This document shows, one piece after another, positions 22,751 to 34,509 of a DNA stretch of 64,000 nucleotides. Within the stretch, counting starts at the first letter, position 1; every line of letters starts with the position of its first letter. The notes below the pieces were generated by a model. The model was not told the origin of the DNA, made no database searches, and saw nothing but the letters and a program-made list of their open reading frames with translations. A program made the translations under genes and the position numbers. The stretch comes from Mimachlamys varia (taxonomy: Eukaryota; Mollusca; Bivalvia; Pectinida; Pectinidae): positions 250,501-314,500 of the forward strand of contig OX392530.1 of assembly GCA_947623455.1 (NCBI GenBank), given 5' to 3'.

Positions 22751-25454
22751 CAGTATCCAAGTACAGTGGAACTGGTTTATAATGTCATGGTTATTTACAA
22801 AGAACGATAGAAACAGAGTAAAGGTATTTATGGATATTTGTATTAATCAGAGTGATACTCAAATTCTTATGCAGCAGTCAGCTACCATACCATAATTAGT
22901 GGTCGAGTTTACCTTTGACTCTTACAATATTCATACTTCAAGTTTTAAAATATGAACATCTTTTTCCTTGTTTATGATAATCACTCCTTGCTTCTTGAGG
23001 TCGAAGAGGGTTTTTTGCAGTTTCTAATTCAGTAGAGCCAATATTTATGGTTAAAGAGTTACGATATTACCTTACAGTTACGCAATGGCAAAACATGCCA
23101 AGTTGCGAACTAAAACCTTCGTTTTATTTCGTTTCTTTATTCTGTAATAAATACCTGATTGAAAAGCTTGCTGAAATCCGCATGTGACGTACCAAAGGGA
23201 TGGGTCAAAACGACCTGATTTCCATTTCATGAATTATTTCAGTGGGTCACGAGCATAATCTTTCGGACGCGCTGATCGTAAAACGGTAATGTGGGCTGCC
23301 GCTGGTGGTGGTATCAGTCACGTTTAAAGGGCATGGCGACATCAGGCTGTAAACGGATATCCCCGTGTGCCCACCTGGAATAACAAGAGACACCCTCATC
23401 ATAAACTTGCCTCCAGCGGCAGGTGTGGTGATGATTGTTTAATAAACATCTTCTATTATGACACGAAAAAACCCTAAAATATAACTTAAATTGACATTGT
23501 CCCAGTTAATTAAATATTTTGACAAGGAGAAGATGAATAGAATTCACATAATGGTGGATGATGCGAACAGCATTGCAATAAATTGTATTTTGAAATGGAA
23601 GACACGCCATATATGACACTAGTATTCTCTATAACTCATAAGGACTCTCTGGGATATCAAGTAGAAGCGAATGTACAATTATGTTTAATAAGATGTGCTG
23701 AATAGTGTTGGTTGAGGACACAGACTGAAATAATTTGCGTGGATTTGTTGTTCGTTACGATACACACCTAAGTCAGGCGCTTGAAGGTCGTCACCTGTCA
23801 AACACTGCATTGACTCCAATTTGAAGACTGTAAAATCTCAATCTCGTCGGCGCTTGTGACGTAAGTCGAAGCCGGAGAAATTTCTAGGATGGAGAAAACA
23901 TTGGACTTCCGTTTGCCACCCCCGCACTTCAGTTCATCGTGTAGTATTGATTAGACGAGACCCACCACTGCAAACATCTGTCCACAAACACCCTCTCCAA
24001 CATACACGACGTTAACACATACCGCTGAATACATTCCTATCCCAGTATGAGAATTTCTACCCAACAGGAAAACTGTTACTTTACAGGACATCACCGTCAC
24101 TGTAAGCGACTGGTCAGTGAACAGTGTATGGATTTTAATATATCTAAAGAGCATTTTATTTCAGAATTACATGAAAAACAGGGATTTTCTCTTCCAGATA
24201 TATGTGTATGATATATATGATGAGGACAATCTCACAATTAAACAACATGACCACACCTAAAGCCACTTTGAGAATTCATTTGGAAAGGAATGGTCAAGCG
24301 TCTCTATGATGTAGCTGTAATTGTCGTCTGCTCAAATGGAAACAATTAGCAGCTCTGACGTAAAGAACTACAGACGGATTTAGGTGACAGCAGACAGAAC
24401 ATGGTGGCGTGTTGTGTAATCAATGACGTCACTTCTAAAGCTGGCCTGCAGACCAAAATGAGGATTTGATGTTTTAGGGGGAATTGCTCTGTACAAATAT
24501 CACAACGTGATTGCGTAGAAGACTCAAACTAATTGGTTATACTGCAAAAACAATATGTACATATATAGACCTTGATGACTTCCTACTAAAATATCTGATT
24601 AGAATACGTTGTTTGTACGTGTTTCCTTTCGTTTCACTGTGTTCTGTCACAGTTCTCAAAATATCTCTTTTCCCTATACTCACATTGCCTGAATATGAAG
24701 TCTAGCAACATATCGTTTTGCTATTGCGATGTTATGATATATCAACCATTCCTCAGGTTTCTAAAAAACAAGGAACGACACAGAAACGAAGTCGGAAGAA
24801 ACAAACTAACTTAAGGTCGACATCCTTCTGTCGGTACATAATACAGAATTGTGACAGGAATCGGCCCGGTTAGCATATTCAGACAGGACTTGATGTTGAA
24901 TAAATATGTTCATTCCTTTACTTCTTGTTGTTTTGAAATATAAAACCGTTTAAAATTACTTATATCAAAATCATCTACAAACCAGCAAACCCCCATTTAA
25001 GCTTAACACATAACAAATGTGACAGCAAATCTACAGAGCAAAATTACAACGTTTTGCGTGTGAAAGAAAATATAGTAACGGACAAAACAGATCACTTACC
25101 TCTTTTTCCTAGAGATAGTGCTTAGTTCATATCTTAAATGCGTTTAAGCATTAAAGAGATTGGCTACTTTTCGTGTGCTTCATTTGCATTAAAATCTTGA
25201 TATTATAGAAAAATGGTGCTGACCTTTTACAGTTATTTGTTACAAAGCTAAGATCCATAACACTTTTTACAAACGATTACCCCTGATAGCTTATCAAATC
25301 CAATCCATCCATTAAACGGGTAGATATTGGCTAGACCTTCACGTTGATTGGCAACAAAACATCTTTAACATTGGTACGTGGCTGTTTGTAGCGACCTTTG
25401 AAGAAGTTTTAATTTGTTTGGCACTTTTGTTTTACGTCCTCTTAACAGATTTGG
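22751..25454. other. no gene seen
   Basis: 2.7 kb without a supported exon. Two GC-richer patches (about 23230-23430, 23770-24010) have no coding frame longer than background. One TGACGTCA occurs near 24424. Confidence 0.5.
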
Positions 25455-26690
25455 TCATGAATATAAGTAACGGTGACCCCGAGGACAAACCGGTGACCCC
25501 GAGGACAAACCGGAGATCCCGAAGATAAATAGGAGACCCCGAGGTTAACCGGATACCCCGATGATAAACCGGAGACCCTGATGTTAAACTTGATACCTCA
25601 AGGATAAACCAAAGACCACGAGCATAATCCGATGACCCAGAAGATAAACCGGAGAGCCTGAGGATAAACCGGAGACCACGAGGATAAACCGGAGACCCCG
25701 AGGATAAACCGGAGACGACGAGGATAAACCGGACACCCCCGAAGATAAACCGGAGACCCCGAGGATAAACCGGAGACCCCGAGGATAAACCGGAAATCCC
25801 GAGGATAAACCGGAGACCACGAGGATAAACCGGAGACCACGAGGATAAACCGGAGACCACGAGGATAAACCGGAGACCCCGAGGATAAACCGGAAATCCC
25901 GAGGATAAACCGGACACCCTGAGGATAAACCGGAGACCCCGAGGATAAACCGGAGACCCCGAGGATAAACCGGAGACGATGAGGATAAACCGGACACCCC
26001 GAAGATAAACCGGAGACCCCGAGGATAAACCGGAGACCCCGAGGATAAACCGGAAATCCCGAGGATAAACCGGAGACCACGAGGATAAATCGGACAACAC
26101 GAGGATAAACCGGAAATCCCGAGGATAAACCGGAGACCACGAGGATAAACCGGAGACCACGAGGATAAACCGGACACCCCGAGGATAAACCGGAAATCCC
26201 GAGGATAAACCGGAGACCACGAGGATAAACCGGAGACCACGAGGATAAACCGGACACCCCGAAGATAAACCGGAGACCCCGAAGATAAACCGGAAATCCC
26301 GAGGATAAACCGGAGACCACGAGGATAAATCGGACAAGACGAGGATAAACCGGAAATCCCGAGGATAAACCGGAGACCACGAGGATAAACCGGAGACCAC
26401 GAGGATAAACCGGACACCCCGAGGATAAACCGGAAATCCCGAGGATAAACCGGAGACCACGAGGATAAACCGGAGACCACGAGGATAAACCGGACACCCC
26501 GAAGATAAACCGGAGACCCCGAGGATAAACCGGACACCCCGAAGATAAACCGGAGACCCCGAAGAAAAACCGGAGACCCCGAGGATAAACCGGAGACCCC
26601 GAGGATAAACCGGACACCCCGAGGATAAACCGGAGACCCCAAGGATTAACCGGAGACCCCGAGGATTAACCGGACACCCCGAAGTGCCTT
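25455..26690 (-). repeat. 20-bp minisatellite, about 61 copies, stop-free in all three minus frames
   Basis: The unit core is gaggataaaccggagacc. A 20-bp unit shifts frame each copy and returns after 60 bp. The unit has no stop in any minus frame, so three overlapping minus-strand frames of 339-444 codons stay open, reading variants of LRFILGVSGLSSGSPVYP. These are artefacts of the array, not genes. Variants ordered as blocks recur about 240 bp apart (compare 26051 onward with 26291 onward), which shows higher-order duplication of 12 units. Confidence 0.95.
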
Positions 26691-26760
26691 GACCAGGACT
26701 CTCGAACTCGCAACCCTTCGATCGTGAGCCCGGCGTCCTTCCACTAGACCACCGTGCCTC
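26686..26760 (-). mobile_element. tRNA-derived SINE head at the edge of the 20-bp array
   Basis: On the minus strand TGGTCTAGTGG (26751-26741) fits the tRNA A box, and GAGTTCGAGAG (26709-26699) is close to the B box, spaced as in a tRNA. The loop between them (CTCACGA) would give a CAC anticodon. The acceptor ends do not pair, so this is a SINE-like tRNA relic rather than a tRNA gene. The tandem array starts where the SINE body would be expected. Confidence 0.7.
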
Positions 26761-27038
26761 TTTCATTTTCTATTTATTAGAGATTGTTTTATCTTGAACC
26801 ATAATGTTATCTATAAGATAATTCTATAATGTCCACACGCTAATTCACTTCCGTTTATGTAGTAGAAGGCCCTGATTTATTGGTACTAAGTATGAGTGTA
26901 AAAAGTATTTAAGGATTGTACTTGATGATAAATTGGTAAATAAATTTTGTTATTAAGTACATATACAATCCGTATTATTTGATTATATTACAAAATTAAA
27001 CAATCCTATTCCAGATGAATATATGGATTTTTCATTTA
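26761..27038. other. no feature seen
   Basis: AT-rich spacer between the SINE relic and a palindromic element. Confidence 0.5.
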
Positions 27039-27187
27039 AGAAATCATTTTTCTTTTTGTTGTTTACTGGTGTGTAAACTGATTTTCCTATGGATATTGTA
27101 AATGACGCGCGTCAGCGCGTTATGTTAAAATATCTGAATAAAAATCACTTTACACACCAGTAAACAACAAAAAAGAAAAATGATTTC
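27039..27187. mobile_element. 149-bp palindromic MITE-like element
   Basis: gaaatcatttttctttttgt followed by tgtttactggtgtgtaaa (left) is mirrored by the right arm ending gaaaaatgatttc. Similarity of the two halves continues inward to acgcgcgtcagcgcg at the centre, so almost the whole element is one hairpin. No convincing target duplication was found. Confidence 0.8.
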
Positions 27188-28230
27188 TCATATTTACATT
27201 TTGACACTTTAAAATTAATTTACGCAACTTACAAAAGTAACAATCGTCATTTATTGAACGTTATACGCACTGACAGAACAGCCGACAAATGATGGAAATA
27301 AACAGAATATAGTCCACATTAACATTATTTGTTACCATTGGAGATTGAAGATATTTTATTTTCCATTATTATATTGCTTTCGTTTGCTTATTAAAGTTTT
27401 AAAAAACCAGGTTCATCTAAAGTTTGAATTAAAGGTAACAAATTAACAATGCGCATTCATACTAATAGCGCACGCGTGATAGTGGTCCGGCTTGTATTCC
27501 TACGCGCTGGCTAACGTTTACCGAAGTGTAAACGTCAAAATCGTTGGAAGTACCATATAGAGAATACACACCGGAAATGTAAATATATAGCATTGCTGTT
27601 TTTTCTAAGAATTGTGCATTGATATCTCAATTAAGCAATCACAATCCTTGTTTCAAATTTGGTGAGTGGAGACCATGGCAGTCCCAGTTCACACGGAGAA
27701 AATCTGGAACCACTTTACAGTTAGTTACCAGTAACAAATTATGATTGGTGGAACTGGTCACAATTATTAAAAGCGGAGTTTGAAATGAAACGAGACGACA
27801 TGCTATTGAATGCCACGACCTACGAAGGTCGGTATGTGATCGTGTTTAGCCTTACGCCATTCAGTGATGAGGTTTCAGCAGAACGAGTACGGGATACCAC
27901 TCTTTGGGCTTCATTAGGAGTAGTGACCGGATGTAGGCCTTCACTCATCGTACCAAGAGTCTTCTTTGGGTCTCCTAGTCTTATATGTCAAACGCCAATG
28001 GGACAGTGCAGCCATGTAGCACTAGCAAACGATCTTTTTATGTAAAAAGTAGTATTCTGTGTATGACGTCATCAAAACATGTCCTTTAATTTTCGGTCTA
28101 TCGCTTGATAGACTTAATCAACAAACCAATGAAAAACGTGTTTCAAACAAAATTGAATTATAGAAGGATGTTTGGGAATCCAATATATACGAGGCAGGAC
28201 ACGGCTTCATCTATGTTCCTTAATGTAACG
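27188..28230. other. no gene called
   Basis: An 86-codon frame at 27785-28045 (+) has no motif I recognise and no splice partner. Otherwise nothing is identifiable. Confidence 0.5.
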
Positions 28231-28242
28231 GAACCCCTTCCT

Positions 28243-28290
28243 TAACTTATCGCCATAGAAAAGCATTACAGAAGTTAAGGGGGGATCTTA
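28243..28290. mobile_element. short hairpin element, same family as 31009-31125
   Basis: ccttaactt and aagttaagg flank ccatagaaaagcattacag. The same words (ccataggaaagcattacag with ttaagg) form the left arm of the hairpin at 31009. It is probably a half or solo arm of that element. Confidence 0.6.
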
Positions 28291-28317
28291 AGTTGGTTAT
28301 ATATATTGATATGGATT

Positions 28318-29005
28318 TTATGTGTAGAGTTCCCTGTCTAAATATAGGATAGCATATGTGTAGAATTCCCTGTCTAAATATAGGATATCATATGTATAGA
28401 GTTCCCTGTTTAAATATAGGATAGCATATGTGTAGAGTTCCCTGTCTAAATATAGGATATTATATGTGTAGAATTCCCTGTCTAAATATAGGATATCATA
28501 TGTGTAGAGTTCCCTATCAAAATATAGGATATCATATGTATAGAGTTCCCTGTTTAAATATAGGATAGCATATGTGTAGAGTTCCCTGTCTAAATATAGG
28601 ATATTATATGTGTAGAATTCCCTGTCTAAATATAGGATATCATATGTGTAGAGTTCCCTGTCTAAATATAGGATATCATATGTGTAGAATTCCCTGTCTA
28701 AATATAGGATTTTATATGTGTAGAGTTCCCTGTCTAAATGTAGGATATTATATGTGTAGAATTCCCTGTCTAAATTAATTATATGATATGTGTAGAGTTC
28801 CCTATCAAAATATAGGATATTATATGTGTAGAGTTCCCTGTCTAAATATAGGATATTATAAATAGAGTACCCTATCTAAATATAGGATAGTATATGTGTA
28901 AAGTTCTTTATCTAAATATAGGATATTATATGTGTAGAGTTCCCCGTCTAAATATAGAATATTTTATGTGTAGAGTTCCCCGTCTAAATATAGAATATTT
29001 TATGT
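28318..29005 (+). repeat. 36-bp minisatellite, about 19 copies
   Basis: The core words are gtgtagagttccctgtct and aaatataggatat. The period of 36 bp is 12 codons, hence an artefactual 68-codon frame with CRIPCLNIGYHM-type repeats. Blocks of alternating agagtt/agaatt variants repeat in the same order, so several units were duplicated together. Copies near 28850-28990 are more decayed. Confidence 0.95.
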
Positions 29006-29954
29006 GTTAATAATAGTGAGTTAAATGTGAGTTAATAATAATTCGATGGTCTTATATTAATTATATACCTCTTTATCACACCCTTAAGGTCACCTCAGTG
29101 GTTCAAAAATTACTATCGGTGATATGTGGCCTTAACAACCAGCCAATATGATTCTCAACTCCCTTGGGAATATGCAGCCGGTGCTGCCATTTCGGCCCTC
29201 ACAGCTAGCATTCTCCAGTTTCTAGCACTGTCCAACTACGTAGTCAGCTGAATAGACTGGAACAAGCGGAGTATGTATATGTAGAGTTATTGAAATATTT
29301 TGACGAGCAGGAAATGCTTTCGTGTTTGTAGAAGAAGATTAAGAGCTTCAATATTTTGTCTGATGAAACAAATTCTTACTTATATGATGAATCAAATAAA
29401 GAACTGAAAAAATCAACATGTTTTCGTTTTGGCCATGTCTTCCCCAGAACCAAAGTCAGTATTCAATATTAGTGTTACATTTTGAGTAGGAGTTTCTCAA
29501 TATTTTTGGACTTTTCTTAGAAAGCTCGCTCAGCATTTTATTATTTGCAGTATGGATATAGTCAGTAATTACGTGCCAATCTGGACATAAGGACGACGAG
29601 TTCGATCTCCGGCATCTGAGGTATACACAAGAAGCGAGTTATTAATCAAGAGCGGCTACATTCACTTTTACATGCCCGCCGATATATTTCTATTGCGTAT
29701 TTAATACTGTACGATCTCTACAATCAGCTGGATTCTAATTAGGTATAATGGTCGTGAGCTGGATCATTAGGTTGACTAATCATTTACCTGATAGGAATTA
29801 CTATTGAACCCACATGATGACTGCAACGTCAGTGTTACAATATAGTGGGTGCTATAGTCGTTTAACAGGCGTGCAATAGTTCTTATTGCTCAGTTGTTGA
29901 CCAACTTCCGGTAACACAGAATGTGTATGGTGAGGTTATCATACCCCGCACGAT
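29006..29954. other. no gene seen
   Basis: Mixed sequence. At 29590-29610, gagttcgatctccggc resembles a tRNA B box, but I could not find a matching A box and tRNA fold. Nothing else is supported. Confidence 0.5.
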
Positions 29955-30423
29955 CAGGGGCGTAGCTGCCATGTAAGCACATAAGCCCGTGCTTGCACAT
30001 CATTTTCCAAAGTATGTGTATAAAAGTCCAGAAATTTCATATTTCAAACTTATATTTATAAAAGTCTACTGATATTGTAACTCCTTTTTTCGACTCGTCA
30101 GATTAACATATTAGGCTGCAGAAAATTTGTAAGCTATAAATACTTCAAATTCAATTTTATTTCTTTCCGAATGCAATAGCATATAGGATTACAATACACA
30201 TACATTTTAAATCATATATAATTGTGCAAGATGTCGGAGACCGCAGCCAACAAAATTCATTATATTTATAATACAGCTCACTACGACAATATAGGTAATG
30301 GCTTTATCGTGAGAAAATTCGTATACAAATGAATACCGAACAACATCCAAACATAAGCATCAGTTTGAAACTACCTTCATTTAGGCCGACTTTTTTTTTT
30401 ATTAAGTCATGTCATATTAGGTT

Positions 30424-30855
30424 TTAGTGATAGATATCAGCTGCTGACGAACAAACTTATGGCACAGGGAAGGAGAGGTGCAGGTTGATGAAGACTATGG
30501 ACAAGTTTCATGGTCGCCATCTTGGTTTCATGGGACATGTTCTGTATCTTTAAGTGATATGCAGATGGACGTTTTTGAGTATGCTCACTAGTGTTCTCCC
30601 TTGATTTTATTGACAATGGAAACTCGGTCTTCATTTTGAGCACCTGATGTTTACTTGGTTGTGACAAATATTTACACGGCAGTTGTCACCGATGAAGTAG
30701 AAGACGCTTACTCTTCCGGAACACCTGGTCTTACTCTCTTGTGCTTTTACAAGGGTCTCCATGTACATCTTTCCTTTTTTCATATTTTGCCTCTAGTTTA
30801 ATCGATTTTGAGTTCGGATTATGGTTTTGTTGACGCTTTGGTACTTTCTGTTATT
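30424..30855 (+). mobile_element. RT-family 3' fragment inside the hAT-like element
   Basis: It starts in the coding end (gctgctgacgaacaaactta), passes the equivalent of KMDVFEYAH and the 3' region (gtagaagacgcttactcttc) and ends at gttgacgctttggta. It is truncated at its 5' side like the other copies. Confidence 0.85.
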
Positions 30856-31008
30856 TTAGTAAATCTGTATTAGATTTAATATAAAAATGACCCTTTTATC
30901 ATTCTAAGACTTAGAGTAATATAAAAGAAGGGCCAATTTTTACTACATTTCGGTTCAAACAGAATGTCAGCAAATACAATTATTAATGAGCCCGGCCAAA
31001 ATTCCTTA

Positions 31009-31125
31009 AGTTAAATATCTCCATAGGAAAGCATTACAGAAATTAAGGAAAATTCGTTTGACATAAGATTTTCCCGTTAATTCTTTAAAGCTTTTCTATG
31101 GAGATTTTTAAGTCAAGAAACTTTC
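31009..31125. mobile_element. about 120-bp hairpin element
   Basis: The left arm ccttaagttaaatatctcca (31011 onward) is matched by the right arm ending tctatggagatttttaagt with about 80 percent identity over about 50 bp. It is imperfect enough to be old. Confidence 0.7.
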
Positions 31126-31458
31126 GTGAAACTAGGCCTGTTCGAATTATACAAAATTATGCTTAAGAACACAATCATGAGTTCTTACTTCCTGAGTCCT
31201 GCACAGAACATATATACTTATAAATAGAGACGTATGTATATCAAAGATGGTTTTACATGTAAATACCTCTGGTTTTACTTACTGATGAGTTAATGACCAA
31301 AGAAAGGTATGGATAATGATTTTGTTTCCATACATCATGGAAATAAAACATATCGTATTCCATTTTCGGATTAATAATTTGTATAATGATAGGCCAGACA
31401 ATGATGATTTAAACAAGTCCAAAACAATGGCACCATTTGAAGTCCAAATGTGATCCAT

Positions 31459-31503
31459 CCCCCCCCCCCCCGAAGTACCCCCCCCCCCCCCCCAAAAAAA
31501 AAA
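31459..31503 (+). repeat. homopolymer tracts C13, C16 and A10
   Basis: Two C runs (31459-31471, 31478-31493) are separated by gaagta and followed by ten A. Sequence errors are common in such tracts, so the lengths should not be trusted. Confidence 0.85.
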
Positions 31504-31560
31504 GAGTTGAAAACGTCGCGGGCTTGCACATCAAAATACCTCCAGCTACGCCACTGACGA

Positions 31561-31647
31561 TCATGTGATCACTTTTATCATGACATTGACGCTCCTAACG
31601 ATCATGTGACTAAGTTCCCGCCATACATGTCCTTAATGGTCATGTGA
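31561..31647. promoter_or_regulatory. three TCATGTGA motifs in 87 bp
   Basis: TCATGTGA occurs at 31561-31568, 31602-31609 and 31640-31647, with related flanks (cgatcatgtga twice). This is the M-box form bound by MITF/TFE-type bHLH-Zip factors. The cluster precedes a GC-richer stretch (31690-32330), but no gene start is evident there. Confidence 0.35.
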
Positions 31648-31890
31648 CCACATTCAAGTTTATTTCACGGTGGTGTTTTGTGTCTTTATTAGGTTTGGCG
31701 GTGACAGTTTGGTGGCAGTGTCGGAATGGCAGAGACGACAGCATGCAACCAGCTAGTGTTGTGTTTACCTGGACCCCGATCGATCGCGAGGTCTTCCAGC
31801 ACATGTAAACACACCGTCACCGCCATGACGTAAGCACCTCGCTCTGGGCCCAGAATAATTTTCATCAATGACAAAATCTTCCCATTGAAA

Positions 31891-31990
31891 GCTGTGAACG
31901 GACCTCTCATCACTAGGCGGCAAGGACGTTCAGCTGCCGACATGTGAACGGACCTCTCATCACAAGGCGGCAAGGACGTTCAGCTGGAAC
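31891..31990 (+). repeat. 50-bp direct duplication
   Basis: gtgaacggacctctcatcac and the following ggcggcaaggacgttcagct occur twice head to tail with one difference (actagg against acaagg). This is a young duplication. Confidence 0.9.
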
Positions 31991-32514
31991 ACGGCCACAC
32001 ACTGCACAGGCTGGGGTGGCACCAGAACGAAAAGTGACGCGCGTGCGATCAACTGACCATGGGATACGTCACATCACGTACATCAGCACGTACCACTCTC
32101 ACACATGCCTTGACATTAATAAGGTAAAGTGAAACATATACTGGATCCAGTGGCGACTGTTATTGTAGTATTGATTGGAGAGGCTGGCGCTGGTACAGAA
32201 CAGCCATGGCAGTCTGGCGCGGAGTACGTACGTATGCAGTGTAGGAAATGTACAGATTTAACTCAAATTACGTCGACTTCTGCTAATGTGATTGACACAC
32301 TGACTGACAGCCGAACGATGTGATAGTGGCTCGTGTGTTGGCCTGAAGACGTTACGATAGGTAAGTCATGATGACGTACTTCACATGTGGTACACACGCA
32401 CGGGAAACCTGTCCAAGAGTAGGGTCAGTGTGTGTAACGTTTTATGTGAATATAATATTAATAGGGTCATGGTTGTTGAAAAGCATTGTATATCAATGAA
32501 GTGTGATATATATA
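31991..32514. other. GC-richer stretch, no gene supported
   Basis: A higher CpG count than the surroundings and several short open frames (31944-32132, 32129-32323), none with a motif or splice-consistent partner. It could be promoter-like sequence. That is a guess. Confidence 0.4.
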
Positions 32515-33005
32515 AAAGTGTCTATACCGATATGTCTATACTGATATGTCTACATACCAATATGTCTATACCGATATGTCTATATACCGTTATGTCTGTA
32601 CCAATATGTCTATACCGATATGTCTATATACCGATATGTCTATATACCGATATGTCTACATACCGATATGTCTATATACCGATATGTCTATATACCGATA
32701 TGTCTATACCGATATGTCTATATACCGTTATGTCTACATACCGATATGTCTATATACCGATATGTCTATATACCGATATGTCTATATACCGATATGTCTA
32801 TATACCGATATGTCTATACCGATATGTATATATACCGATATGTCTATACCGATATGTCTATATACCGATATGTCTACATTCCGATATGTCTATATACCGA
32901 TATGTCTACATACAAATATGTCTATACCGATATGTCTTTACCGTTTTGTCTATACCGATATGTCCCTTACCGTTATAATTATCTATACCGCTATGTCTAT
33001 AAGAC
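32515..33005 (+). repeat. 14/16-bp tandem array
   Basis: Units tatgtctataccga (14) and tatgtctatataccga (16) alternate over about 490 bp. Mixed unit lengths keep all three plus frames open, giving artefactual Tyr/Ile/Ser-rich frames (YRYVYIPICLYTDMS). Confidence 0.95.
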
Positions 33006-33139
33006 TTTCTGTATTATATGATGACGTTCCATATTATTAGTTGTCGGGATCATATAAAAATACGATATTTCTTAGTATTCTCTCAAGAATACCTTGATAC
33101 TAGTACTTGTCTCTCCGATCTAGTGTATACAACATCGTG

Positions 33140-33850
33140 GTATATATATTGTTTGGCGTATGTTTTTTCGTGGTATCTGTATAATTTTGTGTGTACATCA
33201 TTTCGTGGTATCTGTAGCACATAATTTCGTGGTATCTGTATAATTTTGTGTATACATAATTTCGTGGTATCTGTATAATTCTGTGTATACATAATTTCGT
33301 GGTATCTGTATAGTTTTGTGTATACATATTTCGTGATATCTGTATAATTTTGTGTATACATAATTTCGTGGTATCTGTATAATTTTGTGTATACATATTT
33401 CGTGATATCTGTATAATTTTGTGTATACATAATTTCGTGGTATCTGTATAATTTTGTGTATACATAATTTCGTGGTATCTGTATAATTCTGTGTATACAT
33501 AATTTCGTGGTATCTGTATAGTTTTGTGTATACATATTTCGTGATATCTGTATAATTTTGTGTGTACAAAATTTCTAGATATCTGTATGATTTTGAGTAT
33601 ACGTGATTTCGGGGTATATTAAATAGCATGTTATCTGTATAATCTTATATATATATAATTACATTGTAATGCATCTTAAGCTTTATACTATCGTGTTATT
33701 TATGCTATCAATAGTAATGTATTAAATAGCATGTTATCTGTATAATTTTGAGTATACATGATATCGGGGTATGTGTATAATTTTGAATATACATGATTTC
33801 GGGGTATATTAAATAGCATATTATCGGTATAATGTTGTATAGATAATATC
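33140..33850 (-). repeat. 35-bp tandem array with a decayed tail
   Basis: The core words are tttcgtggtatctgtata and attttgtgtatacataa. There are about 13 close copies to 33620 and a few diverged ones (aaatagcatgttatctgtat) to 33850. Minus-strand frames of 120-150 codons with NYTDTTKLCIHK-type repeats are by-products. Confidence 0.93.
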
Positions 33851-34509
33851 GTGATGTATGTATTGTATAGTTGGCTCTTCCTCTCTTTCTCCTCACACAT
33901 CAATGTACGGCCTCCATAGGCTAAATATACTTCACAGAACACATACCACCTGTGAAGTTTCCTACTGAAGTAAATAGACGGGATCAAACAGGTATATCAT
34001 CTTTATCAACTCCTTGTAACAAAATCCAAACCATCACTTGTTCCCCACACCGCGCTTACACCTACGAGGCGATCATATAAAATGTTGTTTCGTGGTGATA
34101 ACGCGCAAAAAAGTCTCAAAGCAACGATGAAGTGTAAACAGAAAAGTTTTATATATGGTTTAGTTGAAAGCATTTTAACCCAAATTCCGTGTACCTTGAT
34201 CATTAACTTATCTAATTACAACCGATACTCGGACTTTGGGGTGATAAAGTTATCACTATGATTCTGTGATCGTCCGTATATATAGTAATCCCAGTGACAA
34301 GTTGTCACGCATGGTTTACAATGTATTGTACAGCTGAAGTGACCGCGGATAACCATGTCATCATTAGTGTTTTTGAAAGCCCAAAAGACTCGTGAGAAAC
34401 ACAAACCGCTTACTCTTCCGCAACACATGGTCTTATTCTACCCTGGTTTAATCGATTTTGAGTTGATACTTCAGTATAATCTAATTTATTTAAACAGGGC
34501 AAACTGTTG
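33851..34509. other. no gene seen
   Basis: Nothing is supported except a small RT-family scrap at 34403-34463. Confidence 0.5.
34403..34463 (+). mobile_element. small RT-family 3'-region scrap
   Basis: accgcttactcttccgcaac and ggtcttattct, then gtttaatcgattttgagttg, match the family's 3' region with a deletion between them. Confidence 0.6.

Larger units (their letters stand above)
29955..31556. mobile_element. 1.6-kb non-autonomous DNA element with hAT-like ends
   Basis: The left end caggggcgtagctg (29955) and right end cagctacgccactg (31556) are inverted repeats. A second inverted block follows inside (agcccgtgcttgcacat on the left, gcgggcttgcacatcaaaat on the right). Ends of the type CAGKGGCGTAGC are typical of hAT-type elements. 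The flanks show acgat on both sides (29950-29954, 31557-31561), shorter than the 8 bp normal for hAT, so the class is tentative. No transposase is present. Inside are an RT fragment, a hairpin element and a C-rich tract. Confidence 0.68.

Noticed and set aside
25432..26766. A 444-codon minus-strand open frame (and two overlapping ones of 352 and 339 codons)
   Set aside because: All three frames are open only because the 20-bp tandem unit contains no minus-strand stop. The translation is a pure repeat, and its N-terminal part is the translated tRNA-like SINE head.
27785..28045. 86-codon + frame
   Set aside because: No motif, no supporting splice sites or neighbouring exons. The length is within what chance allows in 64 kb.
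29560..29620. Possible tRNA gene or SINE (B-box-like gagttcgatctcc)
   Set aside because: No A box at the right distance and no cloverleaf could be drawn.
32385..33629. Several 120-200 codon frames rich in Tyr, Ile and Thr on both strands
   Set aside because: They are by-products of the 14/16-bp and 35-bp arrays.
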